Of a DNA stretch of 64,000 nt, positions 51,582-60,438 are shown one piece after another. The position numbers were made by a program, and so were the translations under genes. This DNA comes from Variovorax sp. V213 (GTDB lineage Bacteria > Pseudomonadota > Gammaproteobacteria > Burkholderiales > Burkholderiaceae_C): NCBI RefSeq assembly GCF_041154455.1, contig NZ_AP028664.1:497001-561000 (forward strand), given 5' to 3'. Position 1 is the stretch's first letter. Each line of letters opens with the position of its first letter. A model generated the notes under the pieces. It was not told where the DNA came from and did no database searches. It was given only the letters and a program-made list of their open reading frames with translations.

Positions 51582-52250
51582 ATGTCTGCGCTGCCCCGCG
51601 CCCCTTCCTCCAAAGCCGCCACCGAGCGCGACGCCATGCCCGACGACCAGCTGATGCTGGCGTACGCGCAGGGCGACGGCGCGGCGTTCGACGTGCTTTA
51701 CGCGCGCCACGAGGGCGGGCTGTTCCGCTTCGTCAAGCGGCTGTTGGGCGCCCGGCTGGCCGCGCAGGCCGACGAGGTGTTCCAGGACACCTGGGTGCGC
51801 ATCATTTCCGCGCGCGACAGCTTCTCGCCCCAGGGCGCCGCGTGGCGCACCTGGGCCTTCACCATCGCGCACAACGTGGCCATGGACCGCCTGCGCGTGA
51901 GCGGGCGCGAAGTGGCGCTCGATGCCCACCCCGACGATGGCGACGACGCAGTACCCACGCTCGACCGCGGCGTGCGCGGCGCGGCCCTCGATGCCGCGGC
52001 GCATCCGTCGGCCGAAGAGCTCGCGTTCTGGCGCGCCGCCGGCCGGCGCCTGCTGGCCTGCCTCGACGAACTGCCGGCCGAGCAGCGTGCCGCCTTCCTG
52101 CTGCACCATGAAGACGGCCTGACCGTCGAAGCGCTCGCGGCCAGCCTGGGGCTCGGCTTCGAGACCGTGCGCAGCCGCCTGCGCTACGGCCTGCAGAAAT
52201 TGCGTGGCTGCATGGAACGCTACCTGTCGGTTCTGGAGCAGCGCGCATGA
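51582..52250 (+). CDS. RNA polymerase sigma factor, ECF-type
   Basis: The product is about 222 residues. Region 2 (about residues 29-95) has AYAQGDGAAFDVLYARHEGG and EVFQDTWVRIISAR, the core-binding and -10 contact helices. Region 4 (about 155-210) has LPAEQRAAFLLHHEDGLTVE and FETVRSRLRYGLQKLR. Start ATG 51582 (MSALPRAPSS) is used, and ATG 51636 (MPDDQL) is a possible shorter start. It overlaps the next gene by 4 bp (ATGA), the usual layout of a sigma factor and its membrane-bound regulator. Confidence 0.88.
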   Translation: MSALPRAPSSKAATERDAMPDDQLMLAYAQGDGAAFDVLYARHEGGLFRFVKRLLGARLAAQADEVFQDTWVRIISARDSFSPQGAAWRTWAFTIAHNVAMDRLRVSGREVALDAHPDDGDDAVPTLDRGVRGAALDAAAHPSAEELAFWRAAGRRLLACLDELPAEQRAAFLLHHEDGLTVEALAASLGLGFETVRSRLRYGLQKLRGCMERYLSVLEQRA

Positions 52251-53464
52251 GCAACGGCGGCGGCGAGAACAACACCCCGGAATTCGACGGCGACGACGGC
52301 GCGCTGCGCGACCCCGTGTTGCGCCGCGCGCTGGACCATGCGCCGGACCGCGACGCGCTGCCCGCCCCGCATACCCGTGACGCGATCCGGAAGATGGCGC
52401 ACAACCTTGCGACCGTGCCCGCGACGGCGCCTGTGGTGGCCGCGCCGTGGTGGCGCCGGCTGTTCGGTGGTGGCGAAACGCATGCCCGCATGCCGTGGAA
52501 TGCCGCCTTTGCCACCATGCTCGTGGCGGCTTTCGTCACCGTGCTCTGGCACCGCGAGCCCGTGCCCGATGCGCGGCTCGACGGAGAAGCCGGGGTTGCC
52601 TCCGCGCCTCCTGCCGCGTCCGCTCCGGCGCCGGCCCCTGTTCCTCCCGCGCCAGCGCCAGCGCCAGCGCCGGCTCCGGCGCAGCCTGCGGCCGAAGCGG
52701 TGCGAGGCGCGGCGAGCGGAGAGCCGGTCCAACGAAGAGAGGAGGCGGTGCGCCGAACGGCACCGGCACCAGTGCCCTCCGACAAGCCGGCCGCGCCTGC
52801 GCCGGTCATTGCGGCTGCGCCTGCGCCGCCAGCACCGATGGCCGAGCAATCCGCACCTGCGCCACGGGCGTTCCCACGCACCGAGGAGCGACGCGAAGAA
52901 AACGAACCGGAAAGCCGGCAGCGAAGCCGCGATGCCTCAGGCGCGCCCGAGGCCGCCGCCGTGGCACCAGCCGCTCCGCCCCCGACGCGCGAGTCGGCCG
53001 ACAGCAGCGCTTCTGCGGGCCTGTCAGCCGCTCAGCGCAGTGCCAGTGCCAATACCGAGGCTTCCGGCACCTTGCGCCAGGCTCCCGCTGCCCGCGCGCC
53101 CGCGCCCGCCGCGGCCAAGGCCGGCCCGGAAGACACATCGGCGTTTTCTGCGCTGGACCGGTGGACCTCCCTGAACCTGATGCGCGCCGGGCAGGGCGTG
53201 CGCCAGGCGCGAGGCGATACGGAGGGGCTGGCCGCGCTGGTGAATGCGGTCGCGCGTTCGGCCACGGCGCCGGGGGCCGAACTGGCCGCGCCGGTCGATG
53301 CGCGGCTGGAGTTGTACCGCGGCGCCACGCTGCTCGCAGTGCTCGAGTTCGCGGGCGACCAGGTGCGCTGGACACCACAAGCGGGGCAGGGTGGCGGCGC
53401 AACGGTCGGCACGCCACCGGCATCGACCCTCGCAGCGTTGCGGGCGCTTCTCGCGCGCCAGTAG
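52247..53464 (+). CDS. Putative membrane anti-sigma-like protein with Ala/Pro-rich extracytoplasmic region
   Basis: The product has 405 residues. The cytoplasmic N terminus (about 1-80) includes LRDPVLRRALDHAPDRDALP. One membrane helix follows near 82-100 (PWNAAFATMLVAAFVTVLW). A long low-complexity stretch of about 180 residues (PAPAPAPAPAQPAAE-type) leads to a folded C terminus (SALDRWTSLNLMRAGQGVRQ, LELYRGATLLAVLEF). The coupling to an ECF sigma factor and the topology suggest an anti-sigma factor. I see no recognised zinc-binding ZAS motif, so the role is inferred. The base composition of the repeat-rich part is locally skewed. Confidence 0.75.
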   Translation: MSNGGGENNTPEFDGDDGALRDPVLRRALDHAPDRDALPAPHTRDAIRKMAHNLATVPATAPVVAAPWWRRLFGGGETHARMPWNAAFATMLVAAFVTVLWHREPVPDARLDGEAGVASAPPAASAPAPAPVPPAPAPAPAPAPAQPAAEAVRGAASGEPVQRREEAVRRTAPAPVPSDKPAAPAPVIAAAPAPPAPMAEQSAPAPRAFPRTEERREENEPESRQRSRDASGAPEAAAVAPAAPPPTRESADSSASAGLSAAQRSASANTEASGTLRQAPAARAPAPAAAKAGPEDTSAFSALDRWTSLNLMRAGQGVRQARGDTEGLAALVNAVARSATAPGAELAAPVDARLELYRGATLLAVLEFAGDQVRWTPQAGQGGGATVGTPPASTLAALRALLARQ

Positions 53465-53509
53465 CGCCCTGGCAGGCGCGCTGCGCCCGCTCTCCTCAGA
53501 GGATGAGGT

Positions 53510-54289
53510 TCAGGCGTTCTTGAAATCGGGTTGGCGCTTGCCCAGGAAGGCGTCCATGCCTTCCTTCTGGTCGGCCGTGGCGAACAGCGCATGGAACAGC
53601 CGGCGCTCGAACATCACGCCGTCGGAGAGGCCGCTCTCGAAGGCCCGGTTGACCGACTCCTTGGCCGCCATCACCGCGATCTGCGAGTAGCCCGCAATGA
53701 CCAGCGCCGCGCCGAGCGCTTCGTCGGCGAGTTTTTCATAAGGCACCACGCGGCTCACGAGCCCCGCGCGCTCGGCCTCGGCCGCATCCATCATGCGGGC
53801 GGTGAGCGCCATGTCCATCGCCTTGCTCTTGCCCACCGCGCGCGGCAGGCGCTGCGTGCCGCCGGCGCCTGGGATCACGCCGATCTTGATCTCGGACTGG
53901 CCGAACTTGGCGTTGTCGGCCGCGATGATGAAGTCGCACATCATCGCGAGCTCGCAGCCGCCGCCCAGCGCGAAGCCGCTCACGGCCGCGATCACCGGCT
54001 TGCGGATCGAGCGGATGGTTTCCCAGTTGCGCGTGATGTAGTCGCCCTTGTAGGTGTCGATGAAGCTGTACTTGGCCATCGCGGCAATGTCGGCGCCGGC
54101 CGCAAAGGCGCGCTCGCTGCCCGTGAGGATGATGCAGCCGATGGCTTCGTCGGCGTCGAAGGCCTTGAGCGCGGTGCCCAGCTCGGTCATCAGCGCATCG
54201 TTCAGCGCATTCAGGGCCTTGGGCCGGTTGAGGGTGATGATGCCGACCTTGCCTGCTTCGGTCCGCACTTCGATGTTTTCGTAGCTCAT
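53510..54289 (-). CDS. Enoyl-CoA hydratase (crotonase family)
   Basis: The product has 259 residues. The oxyanion-hole segment ERAFAAGADIAAMA and the conserved VSGFALGGGCELAMMCD plus EIKIGVIPGAGGTQRLPR carry the two catalytic glutamates of short-chain enoyl-CoA hydratase. It adds water to 2-enoyl-CoA in fatty acid and amino acid breakdown. Start ATG 54289 (MSYENIEVRTEAG) is typical of close homologues, such as PaaF/EchA. It is convergent with the sigma-partner gene and separate from the M61 gene. The precise pathway is open. Confidence 0.93.
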   Translation of the reverse strand: MSYENIEVRTEAGKVGIITLNRPKALNALNDALMTELGTALKAFDADEAIGCIILTGSERAFAAGADIAAMAKYSFIDTYKGDYITRNWETIRSIRKPVIAAVSGFALGGGCELAMMCDFIIAADNAKFGQSEIKIGVIPGAGGTQRLPRAVGKSKAMDMALTARMMDAAEAERAGLVSRVVPYEKLADEALGAALVIAGYSQIAVMAAKESVNRAFESGLSDGVMFERRLFHALFATADQKEGMDAFLGKRQPDFKNA

Positions 54290-54363
54290 GGGTGTCTCCG
54301 GGGGAAGGAAAAAACGCGGTTCACTATACCCAGCCCCGGCACGCCGTGCTGCCGGAAGCGCGA

Positions 54364-56214
54364 TCAGCGCCGCGCGCCGGGCATGAGCCAGGAGGCGACT
54401 TTCGTGGCGTCGTGCAGGAACAGCCGCCACGTGGTGGCGCCCTCCGGCCGCACCAGCGGCAGCCGGAGCAGCTTGCGGTCGCGTGCCACCAGCGCGGTGC
54501 AGCGCGCGGCATCGCCCAGATACAGCGCCAGGTCGTCGAGCTTGGCGATGCGCCAGGCCTGCGCGGGCCGTTGCTGGCCCTTCTTGCCGACCGCCGGCAG
54601 CTCGACGCCGATCCATTCGTCATGCGCCGAGAAGCCCGCCTTTTCGGCCGCGCCGCCGCGCAGCACCACCTTGATCTGAACGCTGCCGTTGGCTTCGGCC
54701 ACGCGCAGGCCGAGGGCCTGCGCCGGCTGCGAAGGGTCTTCGAGCGCTGCAACGCCGTGCGCGCGCAGCAGCTCCGCGAGCGGCAGCTCGTCGGTCGCAT
54801 GCACCCACTGCGCCAGTTCCTCCGCATACGAGCGGCCGCCCACGGCTTCGAGCGCGGCCGCCACGTCGGCTTCGCTGATCGGGCCGCCGTCGCCTTGGGT
54901 CCACAGGAGACGCATCACGTCGTCTAGCGTGCCCTTGCCTTCGCGGCGCAGGGTGAGGTCGAAGCACAGCGCCACCAGTGCGCCCTTGGTGTAGTAGCTG
55001 ACGGTGCTGTTGGGCGTCTGCTCGTCCTGCCGGTAGTACTTGACCCAGGCGTCGAAGCTCGCGTCGGCCACCGACTGGACCAGCCGGCCCGGCGTCTGCA
55101 GCACCTGGTTGATGGTCTTGTTGAGCAGGCGCAGGTACCCCGCGTCGTCGATGCGCCCGGCGCGGCGCAGCAGCAGGTCGTCGTAGTAGCTGGTGAAGCC
55201 TTCGAAGAACCACAGCATGTGCGTGTAGTTCTCGCGGCTGTAGTCGTAGTGCGCAAACTCCGCGGGCCGCATGCGCTTGACGTTCCAGGTGTGGAAGTAC
55301 TCGTGGCTGATGAGGCCCATCAGCGTGGTGTAGCCCTCGGGCTGCTTCTTCGTGCCGCGCTGCGGCAGGTCGCGCCGGTTGCAGATCAGCGCGGTGGAGT
55401 GCCGGTGCTCGAGCCCGCCGTAGCCGTCGTCGACTGCGTTGAGCATGAAAACGTAGCGGTCGATCGGCGGCTTGGGCCCGCCGCGCTTGCCGGCCTTGTC
55501 GCCGTGCCAGAAGCGGATCTCGGCTTCGCAGATGGCCTGCGTGTCGGCGATCAGGCGTTCACCGTCGAAGGAGGCCGCGGCCCCCGCGATGACGAAGCGG
55601 TGCGGCACGCCACAGGCTTCGAATTCGGCGCTCCAGAAGGCGCCCATCTCGACCGGGCTGTCGGCCAGTTCGTCATAGCCGGCGGCCAGGTAGCGGCCGA
55701 AGCCGTGCTTGTCGATCTTCGAGGGCACGAGGGCGGTGGCGCACGACCAGCGCGCGCCGTCGGCCGAAGGCGCAGGCGCGACGATCTCGAGCGCATGCGG
55801 CGCTTCCGTCTGGCCTTCGACCCGCAGGCAGAGGCTCGTGCCGTTGAAGAAGCCGCGCTCGGCGTCGAGCCAGGCGGTGCGCACCGAGTTGTCGTAGGCG
55901 CAGACCTGGTAGTGCAGCACCAATGGCTGGCCCGGCACGCAATCGATCTGCCAGCTGCATTTGTCGAGTTGCGTCAGCACGGGCTTGCGGCGCCCCTGCG
56001 TGGCGCGCAGGCCCTGCAGGTTCTTGGCGAACTCGCGCACCAGGTAGCTGCCCGGAATCCACACCGGCAGTGCCACGCGCTGTTGCGCCGAAGGTGCCTC
56101 GATGGTCAGGGTGACGGCGAAGAGGTGCGCGTGCAGGTCCGCGCATTCGACGCGGTAGCGCACTGCGGCGGCCGGCGCAGCCACTGCGCGCCGCGAGACG
56201 GCTGGCGCGGCCAT
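54364..56214 (-). CDS. M61-family peptidase (glycyl aminopeptidase type) with PDZ domain
   Basis: The product has 616 residues. The zinc motif SHEYFHTWNVKRMRP (HExxH, near 300) is followed by FFEGFTSYYDDLLLRR, which supplies the third ligand Glu. An N-terminal beta domain (PVWIPGSYLVREFAKN) and a C-terminal PDZ-like region (about 500-590) complete the M61 layout. No signal peptide is obvious. It overlaps the dsbC gene in an ATGA, so the two are translationally coupled. Confidence 0.92.
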   Translation of the reverse strand: MAAPAVSRRAVAAPAAAVRYRVECADLHAHLFAVTLTIEAPSAQQRVALPVWIPGSYLVREFAKNLQGLRATQGRRKPVLTQLDKCSWQIDCVPGQPLVLHYQVCAYDNSVRTAWLDAERGFFNGTSLCLRVEGQTEAPHALEIVAPAPSADGARWSCATALVPSKIDKHGFGRYLAAGYDELADSPVEMGAFWSAEFEACGVPHRFVIAGAAASFDGERLIADTQAICEAEIRFWHGDKAGKRGGPKPPIDRYVFMLNAVDDGYGGLEHRHSTALICNRRDLPQRGTKKQPEGYTTLMGLISHEYFHTWNVKRMRPAEFAHYDYSRENYTHMLWFFEGFTSYYDDLLLRRAGRIDDAGYLRLLNKTINQVLQTPGRLVQSVADASFDAWVKYYRQDEQTPNSTVSYYTKGALVALCFDLTLRREGKGTLDDVMRLLWTQGDGGPISEADVAAALEAVGGRSYAEELAQWVHATDELPLAELLRAHGVAALEDPSQPAQALGLRVAEANGSVQIKVVLRGGAAEKAGFSAHDEWIGVELPAVGKKGQQRPAQAWRIAKLDDLALYLGDAARCTALVARDRKLLRLPLVRPEGATTWRLFLHDATKVASWLMPGARR

Positions 56215-56936
56215 CAGTTCTTGGAAGCGGTGAGTTGCTTCTCGACCTGCTCCGCGGGAATGGCGCCCGGGGCGCGGGTGCCGTCGCTGAAGATCAGCGT
56301 GGGCGTGCCGGTGATGTTGTACTTGCGCCCGAACTCCACGTTGCGCTGGAGCGCGGCCACGTCGCAGCTGCTCGCCGCGGTGGCGGGCTTGGCGCTGGTT
56401 TCCATCCAGTCGCCCCAGGCCTTGCCCTTGTCCTTACTGCACCAGATGTCGCGCGACTTCACGGCCGAATCGGGCCCGAGCACGGGGTACAGGAACAGGT
56501 AGACGGTGACGTTGTCGACGGCCTTCATGTCCTTTTCGAAGCGCTTGCAGTAGCCGCAGTTCGGGTCTTCGAACACCGCGAGCTTGCGCTTGCCGTTGCC
56601 ACGCACGATCTTGATGGCGTCGTTCACGGGCAGCTTGTCGAAGGAGACTTCGCTGAGCTTCTCGACGCGTTCCTCGGTCAGGTTCTTGCGTGCCTTCACG
56701 TCGATCAGGTTGCCCTGCAGCAGGTAGTTGCCCTGCTCGTCGGTGTAGTAGATCTGGAAGCCGTTCACGCGCACTTCATAGAGGCCCGGCAGCGGCGACT
56801 TGGTGACCTCGTCGATGGCCGGAAACTGCGGAATGCGCGCCGGAAGGTTCTTGCGGATCTCGGCTTCGCCGGCAAGGGCCGCGACGGCCGCACCCAGCGT
56901 GCAGGCGGCGAGAAGAAGGTTGCGTACGAGTTTCAT
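56214..56936 (-). CDS. dsbC: Thiol:disulfide interchange protein DsbC
   Basis: The product has 240 residues. A signal peptide ends near residue 22 (AALAG). The N-terminal dimerisation domain includes LPGLYEVRVNGFQIYYTDE. The thioredoxin domain active site is FEDPNCGYCKRFEKD with CGYC near 127-130. A second cysteine pair flanks DKGKAW (WCSKDK and SSCD), as in DsbC/G, and the cis-Pro is in TGTPTLIF. DsbC isomerises wrong disulfides in the periplasm. The start is ATG 56936 because it includes only the signal peptide; upstream codons add no domain. Confidence 0.93.
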   Translation of the reverse strand: MKLVRNLLLAACTLGAAVAALAGEAEIRKNLPARIPQFPAIDEVTKSPLPGLYEVRVNGFQIYYTDEQGNYLLQGNLIDVKARKNLTEERVEKLSEVSFDKLPVNDAIKIVRGNGKRKLAVFEDPNCGYCKRFEKDMKAVDNVTVYLFLYPVLGPDSAVKSRDIWCSKDKGKAWGDWMETSAKPATAASSCDVAALQRNVEFGRKYNITGTPTLIFSDGTRAPGAIPAEQVEKQLTASKN

Positions 56937-56956
56937 GGAAAGTCCGGTCGATGGAT

Positions 56957-58102
56957 TCATGCCTTCAAGCCCATCGCCTGGTTGGCGATCCAATGCTTGA
57001 GGAGGCGCGTGCGGTCGAAGCCGCGCATGCCCCAGTTGCGCAGCACGGGCAGCGGACCCATGCTGTGCGAAAAAAGTTGCTGCAGGCCGTCGGTGGCGAG
57101 GCTCATCTGCAGCACGTCGGCGCGGCGGGCGCGCTCGTAGCGGCGCAGCAGGCGCGGGTCGCCCACACTGCGCCAGTAGTCGCGGTGCTTGATCACGTCG
57201 GCCAGCATGGCCGCATCGGCCAGGCCGAGATTGAGGCCCTGGCCCGCCAGCGGATGCACCGTGTGGGCGGCGTCGCCGGCCAGTGCCCAGGTTTGCGACG
57301 GCGCTTGCGACGCACCCTTAGCCTGGGGCATGGTGCCCGTCCATCGGTCGGCAATGGCGCGCGACAGCGGCCAGGCGGCGCGCTCGCTCGTGAGGTGAAG
57401 AGTGCCGAGCACGCCGTGGCTGGCCTCGCTCACGGCGGCGTTGAATTCATCGGCACTCTGCGCCAGCAGCGTGGGGGCGCGAAGCTGGTCGACCGACCAC
57501 ACCAGCGCAAGCGAGCGGCTGTGCACGCCGCCCATCGGCAGCAGGGCCAGCACCTCGCCGTGGTCGTTGAACCACTGATGCGCAACGCCGTCGTGCGACT
57601 GCGCCGCTTCGAGCCGCGCCGCAATCGCATGCTGCGGATAGCGGGTGACGGCGTAGCTCACGCCGAGTGCGTCGCGCGTGGCGCTGGCCTTGCCCTCGCA
57701 CACCACCGTGAGCGGCGCGGCAACGGGCTCGGACACCACCTCGACCTGGGGCTGGAAGCGGACCGCATCGGCCAGCTGCTGCTCGAGCGCCGGCACGTCG
57801 ACGATCCAGGCCAGTGCGTCGACCTTCTGGCGCACGGCGCTGAACTGCACGCGGCCGCCTTCGTCGCCGTTCACGAGCATTTCGCGCACCGGCGTTGCGT
57901 GGGCCGCATCGGGCCAGGCGCGCAGCGATTCCAACAAAGTGCGGGAGGCCGTGTTGAGCGCGTAGGCCCGGATGTCTTCCTTGCCCGCCGTGGCGGGCGG
58001 AACCACCAGCGCGACGCGCACGCGCTCGCGCGCCAGCAGCAGGGCCAGCGTGCGGCCCACGATGCCGGCGCCGCGTATGCAAACTTCAGGGGAAAGGGCC
58101 AT
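56957..58102 (-). CDS. UbiH-family FAD-dependent monooxygenase
   Basis: The product has 381 residues. The N-terminal dinucleotide motif CIRGAGIVGRTLALLLARE and the FAD motif WALAGDAAHTVHPLAGQGLN are those of UbiH/UbiF/UbiI hydroxylases that add oxygen to the ubiquinone ring. NLGLADAAMLADVIKHR follows as expected. The position hydroxylated cannot be deduced. It is followed by dsbC with a 20-bp gap, so it may be the first gene of the leftward trio. ATG 58102 is chosen. Confidence 0.88.
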   Translation of the reverse strand: MALSPEVCIRGAGIVGRTLALLLARERVRVALVVPPATAGKEDIRAYALNTASRTLLESLRAWPDAAHATPVREMLVNGDEGGRVQFSAVRQKVDALAWIVDVPALEQQLADAVRFQPQVEVVSEPVAAPLTVVCEGKASATRDALGVSYAVTRYPQHAIAARLEAAQSHDGVAHQWFNDHGEVLALLPMGGVHSRSLALVWSVDQLRAPTLLAQSADEFNAAVSEASHGVLGTLHLTSERAAWPLSRAIADRWTGTMPQAKGASQAPSQTWALAGDAAHTVHPLAGQGLNLGLADAAMLADVIKHRDYWRSVGDPRLLRRYERARRADVLQMSLATDGLQQLFSHSMGPLPVLRNWGMRGFDRTRLLKHWIANQAMGLKA

Positions 58103-58177
58103 CGGGCCATTGTAAGAACTATGCCCACCACAAGGACGATGCGGGACAATCGCTGCCGAATTCCAAGGAACCTCCAC

Positions 58178-59059
58178 GTGCCACAGCCAGTTTTCGACCT
58201 CGAGGCAACCATTGCGCGCCTGTTCGTCTACCCCGTCAAATCGTGCGCGGGGGTGGAGCTCCCCGAGGCGCTGCTGACCGAAACCGGCCTCGAGTTCGAC
58301 CGTGCCTGGATGGTGGTCGACGCCCAGGGCGAGTTCGTCACCCAGCGGCAGTTGCCGCGCATGGCGCTGATCCGGCCACAGATGAAGCACACGGAAGTGG
58401 TGCTCCGCGCGCCGGGCATGCTGGCCCTGCACCTGGCCTTCGACCGGGTCGAGAAGCCGGTGCGCGTGCGCGTCTGGAAAGACGACGTGGCCGCCTACGA
58501 CATGGGCGACATCGCCGCCCAGTGGTTCAGCGATTTTCTCTCCGAACCGGGCCAGCTGCAGGCGCTGCGCCTGGTGCGCTTCGACCCCGAGCACAAGCGC
58601 CTGTCGAGCCTGCAATGGACCGGCGGCATCGAGGCGACGAACCAGTTCGCCGATGGCTATCCGCTGCTGGTGGCCAGCGAGGGCTCGCTGGCCGAACTCA
58701 ACGAGCGGCTGGCTGCCGCGGGCCACGATGCGGTCGGCATCGAGCGCTTCCGGCCGAACATCGTGCTGGCCGGCATCGAGTCGCACGACGAAGACAGGGT
58801 CGATGCGCTGCACATCGCGACGAACGAAGGCGAGGCCGAGCTCAAGCCGGTCAAGCCCTGCACGCGCTGCCCGGTTCCCGACATCGACCCGGCCACCGCC
58901 GTGAGCAGCCCCGAGGTCGGCGACATGCTGCGCACCTACCGCGCCGATGCGCGCGTCGACGGGCGCATCACCTTCGGCATGAACTGCATCGTGCTGCAGG
59001 GCGTGGAGCACATGCTCAAGGTCGGGCAGGCCGTGGGCGCGAACTACCGCTTCGAATAA
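58178..59059 (+). CDS. MOSC-domain protein (YcbX/mARC-like)
   Basis: The product has 293 residues. An N-terminal MOSC_N beta-barrel (IARLFVYPVKSCAGVELPEA) and the MOSC domain (HIATNEGEAELKPVKPCTRC, with conserved Cys in KPCTRCPVPDID) are clear. These bind molybdenum cofactor and reduce N-hydroxylated compounds. The C-terminal ferredoxin domain of E. coli YcbX is missing, so a separate electron donor is needed. GTG 58178 is preceded by AAGGA at good spacing; ATG 58138 is in frame upstream. It is divergent from the FAD monooxygenase. Confidence 0.9.
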   Translation: MPQPVFDLEATIARLFVYPVKSCAGVELPEALLTETGLEFDRAWMVVDAQGEFVTQRQLPRMALIRPQMKHTEVVLRAPGMLALHLAFDRVEKPVRVRVWKDDVAAYDMGDIAAQWFSDFLSEPGQLQALRLVRFDPEHKRLSSLQWTGGIEATNQFADGYPLLVASEGSLAELNERLAAAGHDAVGIERFRPNIVLAGIESHDEDRVDALHIATNEGEAELKPVKPCTRCPVPDIDPATAVSSPEVGDMLRTYRADARVDGRITFGMNCIVLQGVEHMLKVGQAVGANYRFE

Positions 59060-59077
59060 ATAGTAGAGCCAGCCGGG

Positions 59078-59473
59078 TTAGCCAAATGCAACGCCGGCAA
59101 TCAGCATGATGTTGGCGTAGGGCGTGCATTCGCCCGTGCGCACGATGGCGCGGGCCTTCGCGCTGCGGCGCTTGAACTCCTCATGCGACACGGTCTGCGG
59201 CGCAATGCCGAGCGACTGCGGATACCAGGCGGGCAGGGCTTTCGCGCCGTTCAGCGCCTCGTCCGCCACCACCACGCCTTCGACCTGCATCTCGGACAGC
59301 ACGGCCTGCAACACGTCGGCAAGCAGCGGCACGCCGCGCGTCACGGCCAGGTCGATGCGCCGGGGGCCGTCGGGAATCGGCAGGCCGGCATCGCCGATCA
59401 CCAGCATGTCGCCATGGCCCATCGAGGCGATCACCTGCGAGAGGTCGGAGTTGAGCAAGGCCGTACGTTTCAC
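59078..59473 (-). CDS. rbsD: D-ribose pyranase
   Basis: The product has 131 residues (E. coli 139). The motif LLNSDLSQVIASMGHGDMLV, with the conserved His, opens the protein and IDLAVTRGVP follows. RbsD interconverts ribopyranose and ribofuranose before the kinase. GTG 59473 lies in a GTGA overlap with the ribokinase stop, so translation is coupled. It is the last gene of the sugar operon. Confidence 0.93.
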   Translation of the reverse strand: MKRTALLNSDLSQVIASMGHGDMLVIGDAGLPIPDGPRRIDLAVTRGVPLLADVLQAVLSEMQVEGVVVADEALNGAKALPAWYPQSLGIAPQTVSHEEFKRRSAKARAIVRTGECTPYANIMLIAGVAFG

Positions 59474-60438
59474 AGCGCGATCCAGTCGGGAGGCATGGGG
59501 CTCTGCAGCACGGCAGCGCGCTGCGGAATGGAGGGCTGGGCGCCGGGCCGCTGGATACACAGCGCAGCCGCGCGGATGCCCAGGCGCACCGCTTCGTCGA
59601 ATGCCTGGCCATCGCCCAATGCAACAGCCAGCGCGCCGAGGAAGGTGTCGCCGGCGGCGGTGGTGTCGACCGCCCGCACCTGGGGCGCCGGATGGTGGCG
59701 AGCCCCGTCGGCATCGATGGCCACGGCGCCGCGTGCCCCCAGCGTGACGACCACGCGCGCAATACCCTTGGCACGCAGGGCCTGGCCGGCCAGCGCGGCT
59801 TCCTGGGGGCTGTCGGCCGCCTGGCCGCACAACGCCTGCGCCTCGATCTCGTTGACGACCAGCGTGTCGATGCGCGGCCACAGCGGCTCGGCGATGGGCT
59901 GCACCGGCGACGGGTTGAGCAGCACCTTGCAGCCTGCGCCGTGCGCCACCGAGATGGCGCGCGCCACCTGGTCCATCGGCGTCTCGAACTGCGCGACCAG
60001 GAAGGCCGCACCCTGCAGCTGATGCCGCAGCGCGGCCTCGTCGATTTCGACCTGCGCGTTGGCGCCGGGGACTATCACGATGCGGTTCTGGCCGCTGTCT
60101 TCCACCAGGATCAACGCCGTGCCCGTGGGCTCGGCGTCGTCGGTGCGCAGCGCGGCGGTGTCGATGCCGTCCTGCGTGAGCGCATCGCGCAGTGCCTGCC
60201 CATGCGCGTCGTTGCCGACGCAGCCGATCATGGCCACGCGGCCGCCTTCGCGCGCGCAGCTCACGGCCTGGTTGGCGCCCTTGCCGCCCGGAATGTGGTT
60301 GATCGAATGGCCCTGCAGGGTTTCGCCCGCGGCCGGCGCATGCGGCACGCGCAGCACGATGTCCATGTTCAGGCTGCCGAGCACCACGATGCGCGGCGGC
60401 TGGGCGGCGCTGGAAGAAGAAGGAGGCGTTGAGCTCAC
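59470..60438 (-). CDS. rbsK: Ribokinase
   Basis: The product has 322 residues and belongs to the PfkB family. The N-terminal signature IVVLGSLNMDIVLRVPHAP and INHIPGGKGANQAVSCA and the ATP/anion-hole motif VDTTAAGDTFLGALAVAL, with the catalytic Asp, are present. It phosphorylates D-ribose to ribose-5-phosphate. The GTG start (60438) overlaps the LacI stop in a GTGA. A Ser/Pro-rich N-terminal tail precedes the domain. Confidence 0.95.
   Translation of the reverse strand: MSSTPPSSSSAAQPPRIVVLGSLNMDIVLRVPHAPAAGETLQGHSINHIPGGKGANQAVSCAREGGRVAMIGCVGNDAHGQALRDALTQDGIDTAALRTDDAEPTGTALILVEDSGQNRIVIVPGANAQVEIDEAALRHQLQGAAFLVAQFETPMDQVARAISVAHGAGCKVLLNPSPVQPIAEPLWPRIDTLVVNEIEAQALCGQAADSPQEAALAGQALRAKGIARVVVTLGARGAVAIDADGARHHPAPQVRAVDTTAAGDTFLGALAVALGDGQAFDEAVRLGIRAAALCIQRPGAQPSIPQRAAVLQSPMPPDWIAL

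Noticed and set aside
52610..53120. GC-rich repetitive stretch that could look like a minisatellite
   Set aside because: It encodes the Ala/Pro-rich region of the putative anti-sigma protein, in frame throughout.
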